This document shows, in pieces, positions 1-5,070 of a stretch of 5,070 nucleotides of DNA. The notes below the pieces were generated by a model, which was given only the letters and a program-made list of their open reading frames with translations, made no database searches and was not told the origin of the DNA. The stretch is from Natronomonas sp. (GTDB taxonomy: Archaea > Halobacteriota > Halobacteria > Halobacteriales > Haloarculaceae): positions 1 through 5,070 of the forward strand of contig SLIW01000099.1 of assembly GCA_007135435.1 (NCBI GenBank). Reading direction: 5' to 3'. A program made the position numbers and the translations under genes. Position 1 is the first letter of the stretch. Every line of letters starts with the position of its first letter.

Positions 1-2
1 CG

Positions 3-395
3 CTGCTGGCCCACGCCGTGGCCAACCGCACGGACTTCACGGTCGGCTCGTTCGGACACACCATCGTCGACGCCCACGTCTACTGTGGTCAGGGCGACCG
101 AGGGGCGTGGTACGCGGAGCAGCTGCCCGCCCTCCAGGAGCGGCTCGCCGGCGTGCAGGATCCCGAGGAGTACGTGGAGGTCCGCGAGTGGCTCGAGGAC
201 GTGACGCCCTCCGAGGACGACGCCGGCGATGGGTACGACCACGTCCCTGGGCTGCTGACGCAGCTCTCGCGCGAACCGCGCCCGCGCCCGCGCATCGAGG
301 TCGCGGACAGGCCGCTGGACGAGCTCACCTACGACGACGTCCAGCTGCACGACTACGAGGCCGCGCCGGGGCTGACGTTCGCGGTCGCCGAATGA
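3..395 (+). CDS. thyA: Thymidylate synthase ThyA, C-terminal part (5' end outside window)
   Basis: ThyA converts dUMP to dTMP in the cytoplasm, using 5,10-methylene-tetrahydrofolate as both carbon donor and reductant. Only the last 130 residues are present. The frame is already open at position 3, reading LLAHAVANRTDF, and the GTG at position 18 is an internal Val codon rather than a start. Family signs are the VDAHVY segment (bacterial ThyA has G-D-T/A-H-[IL]-Y, part of the dUMP-binding face) and a C-terminus ending in YEAAPGLTFAVAE, which lines up with the bacterial YDPHPGIKAPVAI ending. An acidic insertion between them (EVREWLEDVTPSEDD) is typical of haloarchaeal versions. The catalytic Cys lies upstream of the window. 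The TGA stop overlaps the start of the DHFR gene in an ATGA arrangement, so the two are probably translationally coupled. The family call is confident. Confidence 0.93.
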   Translation: MLAHAVANRTDFTVGSFGHTIVDAHVYCGQGDRGAWYAEQLPALQERLAGVQDPEEYVEVREWLEDVTPSEDDAGDGYDHVPGLLTQLSREPRPRPRIEVADRPLDELTYDDVQLHDYEAAPGLTFAVAE

Positions 396-880
396 AGGTC
401 TCGCTCGTCGCCGCCGTCGCCGAAAACGGCGTCATCGGCGCGGACGGTGGGATGCCGTGGCACTACCCCGCCGACCTCCGGCACTTCAAGCAGACCACGA
501 TGGGCCACCCCGTCGTCATGGGTCGGCGGACCTACGAGTCGATCGAGCGACGGCTGGGTGGGCCGTTACCCGGACGGACGAACGTGGTCCTCTCGCGGCG
601 GTCGTCGCTCGACCTCCCGGACGGCGCCGTCCACGCCCACGACGTCGACGAGGCGCTCGAGCTCGCCGAGGCGTCGCTCGAGGACGATCTCGAGACCGTC
701 TACGTCGTCGGTGGGGCGACGGTCTACGACGCGTTCATGGATTCGGCCGACGAGCTCGTCATCACGCGGATCCCCGAGACGCCCGACGGGGACACCCGGT
801 TCCCGGAGATCGGTCCCGAATGGGAGGTGGTGGCCCGGGAGACGGACGACGACCTGGTCTTCGTCACGTACCGGCGGTGA
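392..880 (+). CDS. folA: Dihydrofolate reductase (hdrB-like, paired with thyA)
   Basis: This 162-residue protein, the usual DHFR length, reduces dihydrofolate to tetrahydrofolate with NADPH and so recycles the dihydrofolate made by ThyA. Visible motifs in order are ENGVIG (11-16), PWHYPADLRHFK (22-33) with the catalytic acidic residue Asp28, the NADPH-binding MGRRTYES (43-50), TNVVLSRR (63-70), and VYVVGGATVY (103-112) with the conserved Gly-Gly at 107-108. The fold is therefore complete and all key residues are present. The ATG overlaps the thyA stop codon by 4 nt (ATGA). No Shine-Dalgarno sequence is visible, so translation probably depends on coupling to thyA. Haloferax volcanii is known to have two DHFRs, one of which (hdrB) lies next to the thymidylate synthase gene. 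This gene has that arrangement, although orthology was not tested. The protein is acidic, in keeping with a halophilic cytoplasm. Confidence 0.95.
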   Translation: MKVSLVAAVAENGVIGADGGMPWHYPADLRHFKQTTMGHPVVMGRRTYESIERRLGGPLPGRTNVVLSRRSSLDLPDGAVHAHDVDEALELAEASLEDDLETVYVVGGATVYDAFMDSADELVITRIPETPDGDTRFPEIGPEWEVVARETDDDLVFVTYRR

Positions 881-1024
881 GGTGCGGCCCACGAGAGAAC
901 ACGGTATCAGGCGAGACCCCTTACCAGGATTTCACCCAGCTTGCGACGGTTTCGAGAGAATCATCCGAATCAAGGTCCCCCAAGAATGGAGGACGCGGGA
1001 GCCGGGCGAACACCGTCACCACTC

Positions 1025-1377
1025 TCACGTGAGGTACGCACCGAGGAGCCCTCCGAGCGCGCTCGACCCGACGACATCGACGCTCAGGAACATCTCCATC
1101 AACGCGATCACGAGGATGCCGAAGTCGATACCCGTGGGCGGTGAGGGGACCATGACCGGGACGAAGAACAAGACGAGGAGGAGCAGGAGCACGAGCGGGA
1201 TGGTCGCGAGCAGTTACGCGATAGTCCCGACCGTCAGCCCGGCGGCGCTATCGCCACCTTCTAGACAGCCGGCGACCGCATTGCCGAGAGCGGGTGCGAA
1301 CGGGATCAAAAGCGCCGCCGGCAGGGGCCGACAGCTCCCCGTTGGCTGTACCGACGTACCAATCCTCGTCGCTCACA
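1025..1377 (-). pseudogene. Decayed second DUF5518 membrane-protein gene
   Basis: Reading the minus strand downstream of the intact DUF5518 gene gives LLIPFAPALGNAVAGCLEG, then GDSAAGLTVGTIA, a TAA stop (plus-strand tta at 1214-1216), then in the same frame LLATIPLVLLLLLVLFFVPV and a C-terminus ALGGLLGAYLT followed by TGA at 1027-1025. This follows the intact neighbour almost motif for motif (PFSPVLGGAIAGYLEG, SGLKVGALSG, ALGGVLGVYLEREL), so it is a paralogue broken by a stop. The 5' end is also damaged. A natural start, GTG at 1377-1375, overlaps the upstream TGA as GTGA and reads MSDEDWYVGTANGEL, but this is in another frame from the homologous part. About ten residues of the first membrane helix also seem to be missing. 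I infer a frameshift plus deletion near 1310-1345 in addition to the nonsense codon. Its boundaries are approximate at the N-terminal side. Confidence 0.82.
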
Positions 1378-2032
1378 GCTCGCGCTCGAGGTAGACCCCC
1401 AAGACTCCTCCGAGCGCGCCGAGGCCGATCGTGTAGACCGCGAGGAACGCCACGACGAATCCGGCGATCACGAGGATCAGCACGCCGGCGAACGGGTCGA
1501 GCAGGAAGAAGAACAGCAGGATGGGAACGATCAGGAGGAGCGGGATGAGGGCGATGGCCCCTGAGAGCGCACCGACCTTGAGCCCCGAGTCGCCGTCGCT
1601 GCCCTCGAGGTACCCCGCTATCGCCCCGCCGAGGACGGGCGAGAAGGGGACGAAGAACGCCGTGATGAACGTGACGACGCCGCCGATCAGGGCGTTCATG
1701 AGGGTGTCCGAAGCGTCCCTGGGGCCCGGTTCCTCGACCGGCCGGTGGCGGTCTGGGGGATCTGAAGGCGGGCCGGGACCCTCCCGCGTTCTGTCAGCCC
1801 GCCGGTCCGATTGCTCGCTCCAGTCTGACGGCCACGGCGCGGTCTCGGCGCCGTAATCTGCCGGTTCGGTACCCGATTCGGGCCCGGGTTCGGGTCGCGG
1901 TTCCGATTCCGGTGCGGGGTCAGAGTCGGGGTCCGGGGCTGGATCGGTCGACTCCCCTGGTTCCCTCACTCCATCGGGGGGGACCTCACCCGAATCCGGG
2001 TCCCGATCGTCCGCGGCGTGATCGTCTGACAT
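1373..2032 (-). CDS. DUF5518-type membrane protein with acidic Pro-rich N-terminal tail
   Basis: This 219-residue haloarchaeal membrane protein has unknown function. Residues 1-108 are hydrophilic, acidic and Pro-rich (many DPDS, PEPG and PESE motifs between 31 and 58), are probably disordered, and are probably cytoplasmic. Residues 112-219 form the DUF5518-like membrane part. It has a hydrophobic hairpin around 113-142 containing PFSPVLGGAIAGYLEG, a second helix region at 155-178 and a third at 181-205, ending in GALGGVLGVYLEREL. Many family members are only about 120 residues long, so the N-terminal extension is an addition. The ATG at 2032 is chosen because a TTTATA box lies about 27 nt upstream, as expected for a leaderless transcript, and because the frame further upstream reads into Arg/Pro-rich non-protein-like sequence. 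The gene is divergent from the wHTH gene and is followed by a broken paralogue. The family call rests on my recognition of the hydrophobic motif pattern. Confidence 0.83.
   Translation of the reverse strand: MSDDHAADDRDPDSGEVPPDGVREPGESTDPAPDPDSDPAPESEPRPEPGPESGTEPADYGAETAPWPSDWSEQSDRRADRTREGPGPPSDPPDRHRPVEEPGPRDASDTLMNALIGGVVTFITAFFVPFSPVLGGAIAGYLEGSDGDSGLKVGALSGAIALIPLLLIVPILLFFFLLDPFAGVLILVIAGFVVAFLAVYTIGLGALGGVLGVYLEREL
1859..1942 (-). repeat. Imperfect low-complexity repeat coding for a Pro/Asp/Glu tract
   Basis: The plus strand here is an imperfect alternation of GGTTCGGG-, CGGGTTC- and GATTCGG-like words. On the minus strand it encodes residues 31-58 of the DUF5518-type protein, a run of DP, EP and ES dipeptides. 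The units are degenerate, unlike the near-identical repeats in the divergent gene. Such tracts usually form flexible acidic linkers in haloarchaeal proteins. Confidence 0.5.
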
Positions 2033-2056
2033 GCCCGGGGTATCAGGGCCGGGCGG

Positions 2057-2062
2057 TATAAA
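2057..2062 (-). promoter_or_regulatory. TATA box of the DUF5518-type gene
   Basis: The minus strand reads CGGGGATGTTTATACCGC. The TTTATA core is centred about 27 nt before the A of the ATG at 2032. This is the standard archaeal spacing from TATA box to transcription start, which puts the mRNA start at or next to the start codon. The transcript would be leaderless, and no Shine-Dalgarno sequence is seen. Confidence 0.72.
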
Positions 2063-2093
2063 CATCCCCGACTGTGCGGCCACCCGAGAGCCC

Positions 2094-2110
2094 CCGAGGA
2101 TGTTCCTCGG
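2094..2110. promoter_or_regulatory. Perfect 7-3-7 inverted repeat, candidate operator
   Basis: CCGAGGA and TCCTCGG are exact reverse complements separated by TGT. The 17-bp element lies between two divergent genes, about 30 bp upstream of the DUF5518 TATA box and about 85 bp upstream of the wHTH gene's TATA box. This is a plausible site for a dimeric winged-helix regulator, possibly the neighbouring gene product. Function is inference from position and symmetry only, and no T-run follows it to suggest a terminator. Confidence 0.4.
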
Positions 2111-2193
2111 ATACGCCGAGATCGGTGGCAGCGACCGGTGACGGCGGAGGACCACAGGCGTCGGGTTGGCCCGGCCACGTCGAGGCACAGGGG

Positions 2194-2201
2194 TTTTATA
2201 A
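2194..2201 (+). promoter_or_regulatory. TATA box of the membrane wHTH regulator gene
   Basis: The sequence GGGGTTTTATAATCC stands out as an AT-rich octamer (TTTTATAA) in GC-rich surroundings. Its centre is about 29 nt before the ATG at 2227, so transcription should begin at or within a few bases of the start codon. No ribosome binding site precedes the ATG, which fits a leaderless or nearly leaderless mRNA and supports this start. Confidence 0.75.
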
Positions 2202-2226
2202 TCCGGCCGCTGTGGGTTGAATACTG

Positions 2227-3645
2227 ATGGTACCGTCCCGAGGAGGGTGGGCCGCCCCGACCATCGCGAGTCTCCTCGTCTGCTCGCTGGTAGCCCTCGC
2301 GGCGGTGGGCGCGATGGGCGTCGTGGTCCCGGCCGCCGGGGCCTTCTCCGGGATGGACGACCCGACAGCGGGTGACGCACAGATGGACCCACAAGTGGTC
2401 ACCCCCGACACTCTCGATACCCTCGACACTCTCGATACCCTCGACACTCTCGATACCCTCGACACTCTCGATACCCTCGACACTCTCGACACTCTCGACA
2501 CCCACGACACGCTCGGAACTTTCGGGGCCGCGGGTGGCGAAGATGACGCCACCGCCTTCGAAACCACGGCCGCACAGGCCGACGACTTCGAGGCCGACCG
2601 GACTATCTTCCGCGTGACGGTCTACGAGAACGGGTCAGCGGAGTGGCTGTTCCGCTACGAGCGCGGCCTGGCCGACGACGAGGAGCGGGAGAACTTCGAG
2701 GCGTTCGCCGAGGAGTTCATCGAGGAGGAGACGGAGATGTACACCGCCTTCCAGGACCGGGCGACGGCGCTGGCCGCGGCTGGTGCGGACGCCACCGGCC
2801 GGGAGATGACCGCCGAGGGCTTCAACCGGACGGCCGGCACGGAGGGCTTCGAGGACGACCTCGCGGTGGTCGAGATGTCGTTCCGCTGGGAGGGGTTCGC
2901 GGAGGTGGACGACGACGACCGCGTCGTGGTCGGCGACGTCTTCGAGGACGGCCTCTACGTCGGCTCCGACCAGCGCCTCGTCTTCCGGGCGGGCCCGGGG
3001 CTCGCGTTCCAGAGCGTCGACCCGGAGGACGCCGAGCTCTCCAGCGAATCCCTCGCCGAGAGCTCCTCGGTGACCTGGGAGGGCGAGCGATCGTTCACGG
3101 ACAACCGGCCACGGGTCGTCCTGGTCGACGCGGAGGCGATCGGCGTCGACGACGACACGACGACACCGACCCCGTCGCCGGCACCGGTGGAGGGCGACCC
3201 CGGCTGGCTGCTACCGCTCGGCGCGCTGGCGGCGGCGCTGATCATCGTGTTCGGGGCGGCAGTCGCCTACCGGAACGGGACCTTCTCCAGGGATGGCGGC
3301 TCGGCGGGCACCGGCGTCGGTGCCGACCACGCAGGCCCGGGTACGGGCGGCCGGACGGCGGGGGCGGATGTCGACGCCGGCGCGGCACCCTCGGTCGCCG
3401 TGTCCGAGGAGGAGCTCCTCTCGGACGAGGAGCGGGTGGTGAACCTCCTCGAGTCGAACGGGGGCCGCATGAAGCAGGTCAACATCGTCGACGAGACGGG
3501 CTGGTCGAAGTCGAAGGTCTCCATGCTGCTGTCCGACATGGAGGACGAGGGGACCATCTCGAAGCTTCGCGTCGGCCGCGAGAACATCGTCTCGCTGGCA
3601 GGCCACGAGCCGGACGCCGCAGGCTCACCCTTCGACGATGAGTGA
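2227..3645 (+). CDS. Membrane-anchored winged-helix regulator with extracytoplasmic domain and DTL repeats
   Basis: This 472-residue protein is a putative one-component signal transducer. Residues 1-39 form a signal peptide (hydrophobic 11-38, likely cleavage after Ala39 in PAAGA). Residues 61-90 are ten DTL tripeptides, followed by DTH and DTL. Residues 119-299 form an extracytoplasmic domain beginning DDFEADRTIFRVTVYENGSA, which resembles the ectodomain of haloarchaeal regulators often annotated DUF4897 or DUF7345. It has two N-glycosylation sequons (NGS at 135, NRT at 200). An Asp/Thr/Pro linker (about 304-325) leads to one membrane helix (about 327-348). A Gly/Ala-rich cytoplasmic linker follows, then a winged helix-turn-helix at 398-457 with LSDEERVVNLLESNGG, recognition region TGWSKSKVSMLLSDMEDEG and wing ISKLRVGRENIVSL. 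The order suggests an external or membrane signal controlling DNA binding beneath the membrane. Targets are unknown; the divergent DUF5518 gene and its own promoter are candidates. The DTL region is unusual and may not be conserved. Confidence 0.88.
   Translation: MVPSRGGWAAPTIASLLVCSLVALAAVGAMGVVVPAAGAFSGMDDPTAGDAQMDPQVVTPDTLDTLDTLDTLDTLDTLDTLDTLDTLDTLDTHDTLGTFGAAGGEDDATAFETTAAQADDFEADRTIFRVTVYENGSAEWLFRYERGLADDEERENFEAFAEEFIEEETEMYTAFQDRATALAAAGADATGREMTAEGFNRTAGTEGFEDDLAVVEMSFRWEGFAEVDDDDRVVVGDVFEDGLYVGSDQRLVFRAGPGLAFQSVDPEDAELSSESLAESSSVTWEGERSFTDNRPRVVLVDAEAIGVDDDTTTPTPSPAPVEGDPGWLLPLGALAAALIIVFGAAVAYRNGTFSRDGGSAGTGVGADHAGPGTGGRTAGADVDAGAAPSVAVSEEELLSDEERVVNLLESNGGRMKQVNIVDETGWSKSKVSMLLSDMEDEGTISKLRVGRENIVSLAGHEPDAAGSPFDDE
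2407..2514 (+). repeat. In-frame 9-bp tandem repeat (DTL repeat), 18-bp higher-order period
   Basis: Twelve consecutive 9-bp units run from 2407 to 2514. The first ten encode DTL: six are GACACTCTC and four are GATACCCTC. They alternate strictly for eight units, giving an 18-bp period, and are followed by two GACACTCTC units in a row. GACACCCAC (DTH) and GACACGCTC (DTL) close the array and are diverged. The near-identity and the use of ACT, uncommon in this GC-rich gene, indicate recent amplification by slippage or unequal exchange. Every unit is a multiple of three, so length changes would keep the frame. Confidence 0.95.
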
Positions 3646-4227
3646 GTGGTACGGGGCCGCAGCATCACGGCTCGATCGTCCATCCACCGAGTAAGAAGCA
3701 CTTTCCGGTCCCGTCGTCCGACGAGTGAACCCGGCCTGCGGATCCTGATCGGCCACGGTAGGGGTCGATTTCGCTCGACGCGTTCCTGACCGTCTCGTCA
3801 GGAGGGGAACCGTTTCGATCCCGGAGTGAACCGGCGTTTCGCCGACGTTCGTGGGGCAGCACCGATGGGTAGCCGTCGACCTGGGGACGCGGCGGTTTCG
3901 TTCCCTGTCGGCAGGGTAGGAGTAATCTGTCATCCAGTAAGCGACAGTTTTAATCCACCCGACCGTCTACGGTTTCTCGACCGCCGCCAGAAACGAGGGC
4001 ACCCTGGAACGAGTCGGCGGACGGTCAAGGCGGCGTTTTCTGCGGATACGACGTCCGTAACGGCCAGTAATAGGTACTTACCGGTGCTCGGGGCGAGCCA
4101 AAAGACCGCATCTTCACGGGCACGGAGAGACCAGGATCCGACCCGCGATCATCGGACAGTCGTGACCACGCCCACGCGACGACCGCCACCTTGACGACGG
4201 TCGGGTCGCAGGTACGACCGACCAGAC
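3646..4227. other. Gene-poor region of 582 bp with no credible CDS
   Basis: The open frames here on both strands encode Arg/Ser/Pro-rich sequence without the acidic bias of haloarchaeal proteins or any motif I recognise. Small structures are visible: a hairpin TCCTGA-8 nt-TCAGGA at 3784-3803, CGGCG-TTT-CGCCG at 3832-3844, and an AT-richer patch near 3920-3955 containing TTTTAAT. No clear terminator follows the wHTH gene. The region adjoins a protease fragment, so it may be decayed coding sequence, but I could not trace a homologue in it. Confidence 0.5.
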
Positions 4228-4503
4228 ATGCGTCGGGCGTTCGTCACGTTCGTCCTCCTGGCTAGGTCGCGCCGCCGCGAGTACGCCGCAGACGCCAGGA
4301 CGGTGGAGGTTACGGGCGACCCCGAGGCTCTGGCCAGCGGACTCGAGACGGTCCACGCGGCGATGACCGAGCGGCTCCGGCTCCAGGGGTTGCTCCCCAC
4401 CGACGGAGCGCTCCCCGACCCCCACCCGCTCTACCGCCTGCTCTCGACGCACCCTGCGATCGAGTCCCGCGTCGCGAGGCTCCGGTCGAGTGCAGATCCG
4501 TGA
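4228..4503 (+). pseudogene. C-terminal fragment of an M48 (HtpX-like) zinc metalloprotease
   Basis: The 91 codons read SRRREYAADARTVEVTGDPEALASGL (residues 14-39) and end in LLSTHPAIESRVARLR (71-86). This matches the C-terminal third of HtpX/M48 membrane proteases, where a hydrophobic segment is followed by SRxxEYAAD, carrying the third zinc-binding Glu (here Glu18), then TGDPxALASAL and the LxTHPxxExRxxRL tail. Full proteins are roughly 250-300 residues. The N-terminal membrane helices and the HEXXH zinc site are absent. The frame closes at a TGA at 4192-4194, and no HEXXH-coding stretch is seen nearby. The ATG at 4228 is simply the first one in frame, and I see no promoter for it. It should be inactive as a protease. 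I treat it as a remnant; expression as a short protein cannot be excluded, since this part has kept haloarchaeal codon use and sense. Confidence 0.7.
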
Positions 4504-4633
4504 GGGAGCTGGCGGTGCGGGTGTTGACCGGGTGGAGGGAGGGGCATCCCGTTCGAGAGAGTCCTGGTACCGGTGGTCCTGAACTGGTGCGTAGGGCTGT
4601 GAAACCACCGCACGCCGGGGGTGAAGCGCAATC

Positions 4634-4640
4634 GTTATAC
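4634..4640 (+). promoter_or_regulatory. TATA-like promoter element of tRNA-Glu
   Basis: GTTATAC lies about 31 nt before the first tRNA nucleotide in an otherwise GC-rich stretch. Archaeal spacing from TATA box to start predicts transcription beginning a few bases upstream of the mature 5' end, leaving a short leader for RNase P. Confidence 0.55.
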
Positions 4641-4667
4641 GTCCTACGTTGGTACGTCGTACTGCAC

Positions 4668-4742
4668 GCTCTGTTGGTGTAGTCCGGCCAATCATCTTGC
4701 CCTCTCGAGGCAAGGACCGGGGTTCAAATCCCCGACGGAGCA
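4668..4742 (+). tRNA. tRNA-Glu, anticodon CUC
   Basis: The full cloverleaf can be folded by eye. The acceptor GCTCTGT (4668-4674) pairs with ACGGAGC (4735-4741), with one G-U pair, and is followed by the discriminator A. The D-arm has a short stem GTG/CAT around 4677-4695. The anticodon stem TTGCC/GGCAA (4697-4701 and 4709-4713) carries the 7-nt loop CTCTCGA, with anticodon CTC at 4704-4706 reading GAG. The T-arm is CGGGG-TTCAAAT-CCCCG (4718-4734). No CCA is encoded and no intron is present. GAG is the main Glu codon in this GC-rich, acidic proteome, so this should be a heavily used tRNA. Confidence 0.96.
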
Positions 4743-4750
4743 CTTCCACA

Positions 4751-4756
4751 TTTTTT
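4751..4756 (+). terminator. T6 terminator after tRNA-Glu
   Basis: A run of six T residues starts 9 nt after the tRNA 3' end. Archaeal RNA polymerase terminates at T-runs without needing a hairpin, and this is the only T-run of that length in the neighbourhood. Confidence 0.6.
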
Positions 4757-4953
4757 CCAGCAAGTCGCCGCTTACGTTCGGTAGCCAGGCCGGTCCAGGA
4801 CCGCGGACGGCCCATCTCGCGCCACGGCAGGCCCACCCGACGTGTCGATGCCTGCACTACGGACGAGCCCCGATTCCTGTACGAAGACCAGCAAAATCAT
4901 CGATCTGTCACGGGATTTGGGAGGTATAGGCCCGACACATACAGCCGGTACCG

Positions 4954-4960
4954 ATTAAAT
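4954..4960 (+). promoter_or_regulatory. Possible TATA box of the 3'-terminal gene
   Basis: ATTAAAT stands out before a GC-rich stretch. It would place a transcription start near 4983, leaving about a 30-nt leader before the ATG at 5016. A GGGAGGA word at 4977-4983 lies too far from the ATG to act as a normal ribosome binding site. The assignment is weak. Confidence 0.35.
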
Positions 4961-5015
4961 AGGTCCCCACCACGCTGGGAGGAATCGATAGGAAACGTGA
5001 CCCCTGACTGAACCT

Positions 5016-5070
5016 ATGCACGAGGTCGCCGAACCGGATACCCCGCAGGCGGGGCTCCTCCCGTCTCGTC
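5016..5070 (+). CDS. Possible start of a further gene, product unknown (3' end outside window)
   Basis: ATG at 5016 opens 18 codons reading MHEVAEPDTPQAGLLPSR, which run off the window. The acidic start and GC-rich third positions are compatible with a haloarchaeal gene, and an AT-rich promoter-like zone precedes it. The peptide is too short for me to recognise a family. A start further downstream, or no gene at all, cannot be excluded. Confidence 0.4.
   Translation, partial: MHEVAEPDTPQAGLLPSR

Larger units (their letters stand above)
4743..5015. other. Intergenic stretch between tRNA-Glu and the window end
   Basis: I see no credible gene in either direction; the open frames cross the tRNA or lack protein-like composition. 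Contents are the T-run terminator, a 13-bp palindrome CGGTCC-A-GGACCG at 4791-4803, and an AT-richer promoter-like zone from about 4895 to 4960. No second copy of the tRNA 3' end is visible that would mark an integrated element within the window. Confidence 0.5.

Noticed and set aside
1214..1216. In-frame TAA considered as recoding or readthrough
   Set aside because: No pyrrolysine or selenocysteine context is visible, and a second lesion at the 5' end makes simple gene decay more likely.
447..1394. Long plus-strand open frame of 315 codons
   Set aside because: It is an Arg/Ser/Thr-rich shadow of folA and of the DUF5518 pseudogene, without acidic bias or motifs.
2407..2514. Repeat array considered as a CRISPR
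   Set aside because: The units are 9 bp, contiguous and without spacers, and lie within a coding frame.
1966..2567. Minus-strand open frames with SVEGIE or RVS repeats across the DTL array
   Set aside because: They are reverse-strand readings of the 9-bp repeat, which has no stop in any frame. The plus frame has the promoter, signal peptide and full domain architecture.
2643..3641. Plus-strand frame of 332 codons inside the regulator gene
   Set aside because: It is an almost purely Arg/Gly-rich shadow of the wHTH gene, caused by GC-rich third positions.
3625..3933. Minus-strand ORF starting MTDYSYPADRERNRR
   Set aside because: The composition is basic and lacks motifs, and it runs into the 3' end of the regulator gene. 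The ATTAAAA word upstream is only about 18 nt from the ATG, too close for a leaderless start.
3826..4194. Plus-strand ORF of 122 codons in the gene-poor region
   Set aside because: It is Arg/Ser-rich with no recognisable domain, promoter or acidic bias, so it is probably chance.
4791..4803. 13-bp palindrome CGGTCC-A-GGACCG as an operator or terminator
   Set aside because: It has no T-run and no nearby start codon. A short palindrome of this size can occur by chance in GC-rich DNA.
4114..4857. Minus-strand ORF of 247 codons spanning the tRNA
   Set aside because: It crosses the tRNA gene and the protease fragment on the opposite strand and is Arg/Pro-rich, so it is a shadow frame.
4621..5011. 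Two plus-strand ORFs running through tRNA-Glu
   Set aside because: Both read through a complete tRNA cloverleaf and its terminator, and their composition is not haloarchaeal.

Overview
The window looks like a chromosomal segment of a halophilic archaeon (class Halobacteria). It is GC-rich, and the encoded proteins are strongly acidic and rich in Asp and Glu. The promoters are archaeal TATA boxes placed for leaderless mRNAs. Three genes are of recognisably haloarchaeal type: a ThyA–DHFR pair, a DUF5518 membrane protein, and a membrane-anchored winged-helix regulator. Genus cannot be decided from the sequence alone.

Layout. Positions 1-880 hold the folate/dTMP module on the plus strand: the C-terminal part of thymidylate synthase, overlapping by 4 nt (ATGA) a complete dihydrofolate reductase. 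ThyA oxidises methylene-tetrahydrofolate to dihydrofolate and DHFR regenerates tetrahydrofolate, so the pair is a functional unit. On the minus strand, 2032-1373 encodes an intact DUF5518-type membrane protein with a long acidic Pro/Glu/Asp tail. It is followed by a decayed second DUF5518 copy (1377-1025) with an in-frame TAA and a damaged first membrane segment. The two copies once formed a tandem pair, probably linked by a GTGA overlap. From 2033 to 2226 lies a divergent promoter region with two TATA boxes and a perfect 7-3-7 bp inverted repeat. On the plus strand, 2227-3645 encodes a 472-residue protein with signal peptide, (DTL)10 repeat, extracytoplasmic domain, one membrane helix and a cytoplasmic winged helix-turn-helix.

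The right-hand part is gene-poor. Positions 3646-4227 hold no credible gene. A 91-codon fragment of an M48 (HtpX-like) zinc metalloprotease follows at 4228-4503; it keeps the third zinc ligand but lacks HEXXH. A complete tRNA-Glu(CUC) with its own TATA box and a T6 terminator lies at 4668-4756. The window ends in the first 18 codons of a possible further gene.

Most notable are the DTL repeat region, built from 9/18-bp DNA units just behind the signal peptide of a putative one-component membrane regulator, its divergent pairing with the DUF5518 gene across a palindrome, and the two decayed gene remnants. I see no CRISPR array, intact insertion sequence, defence system or clearly new multigene system.
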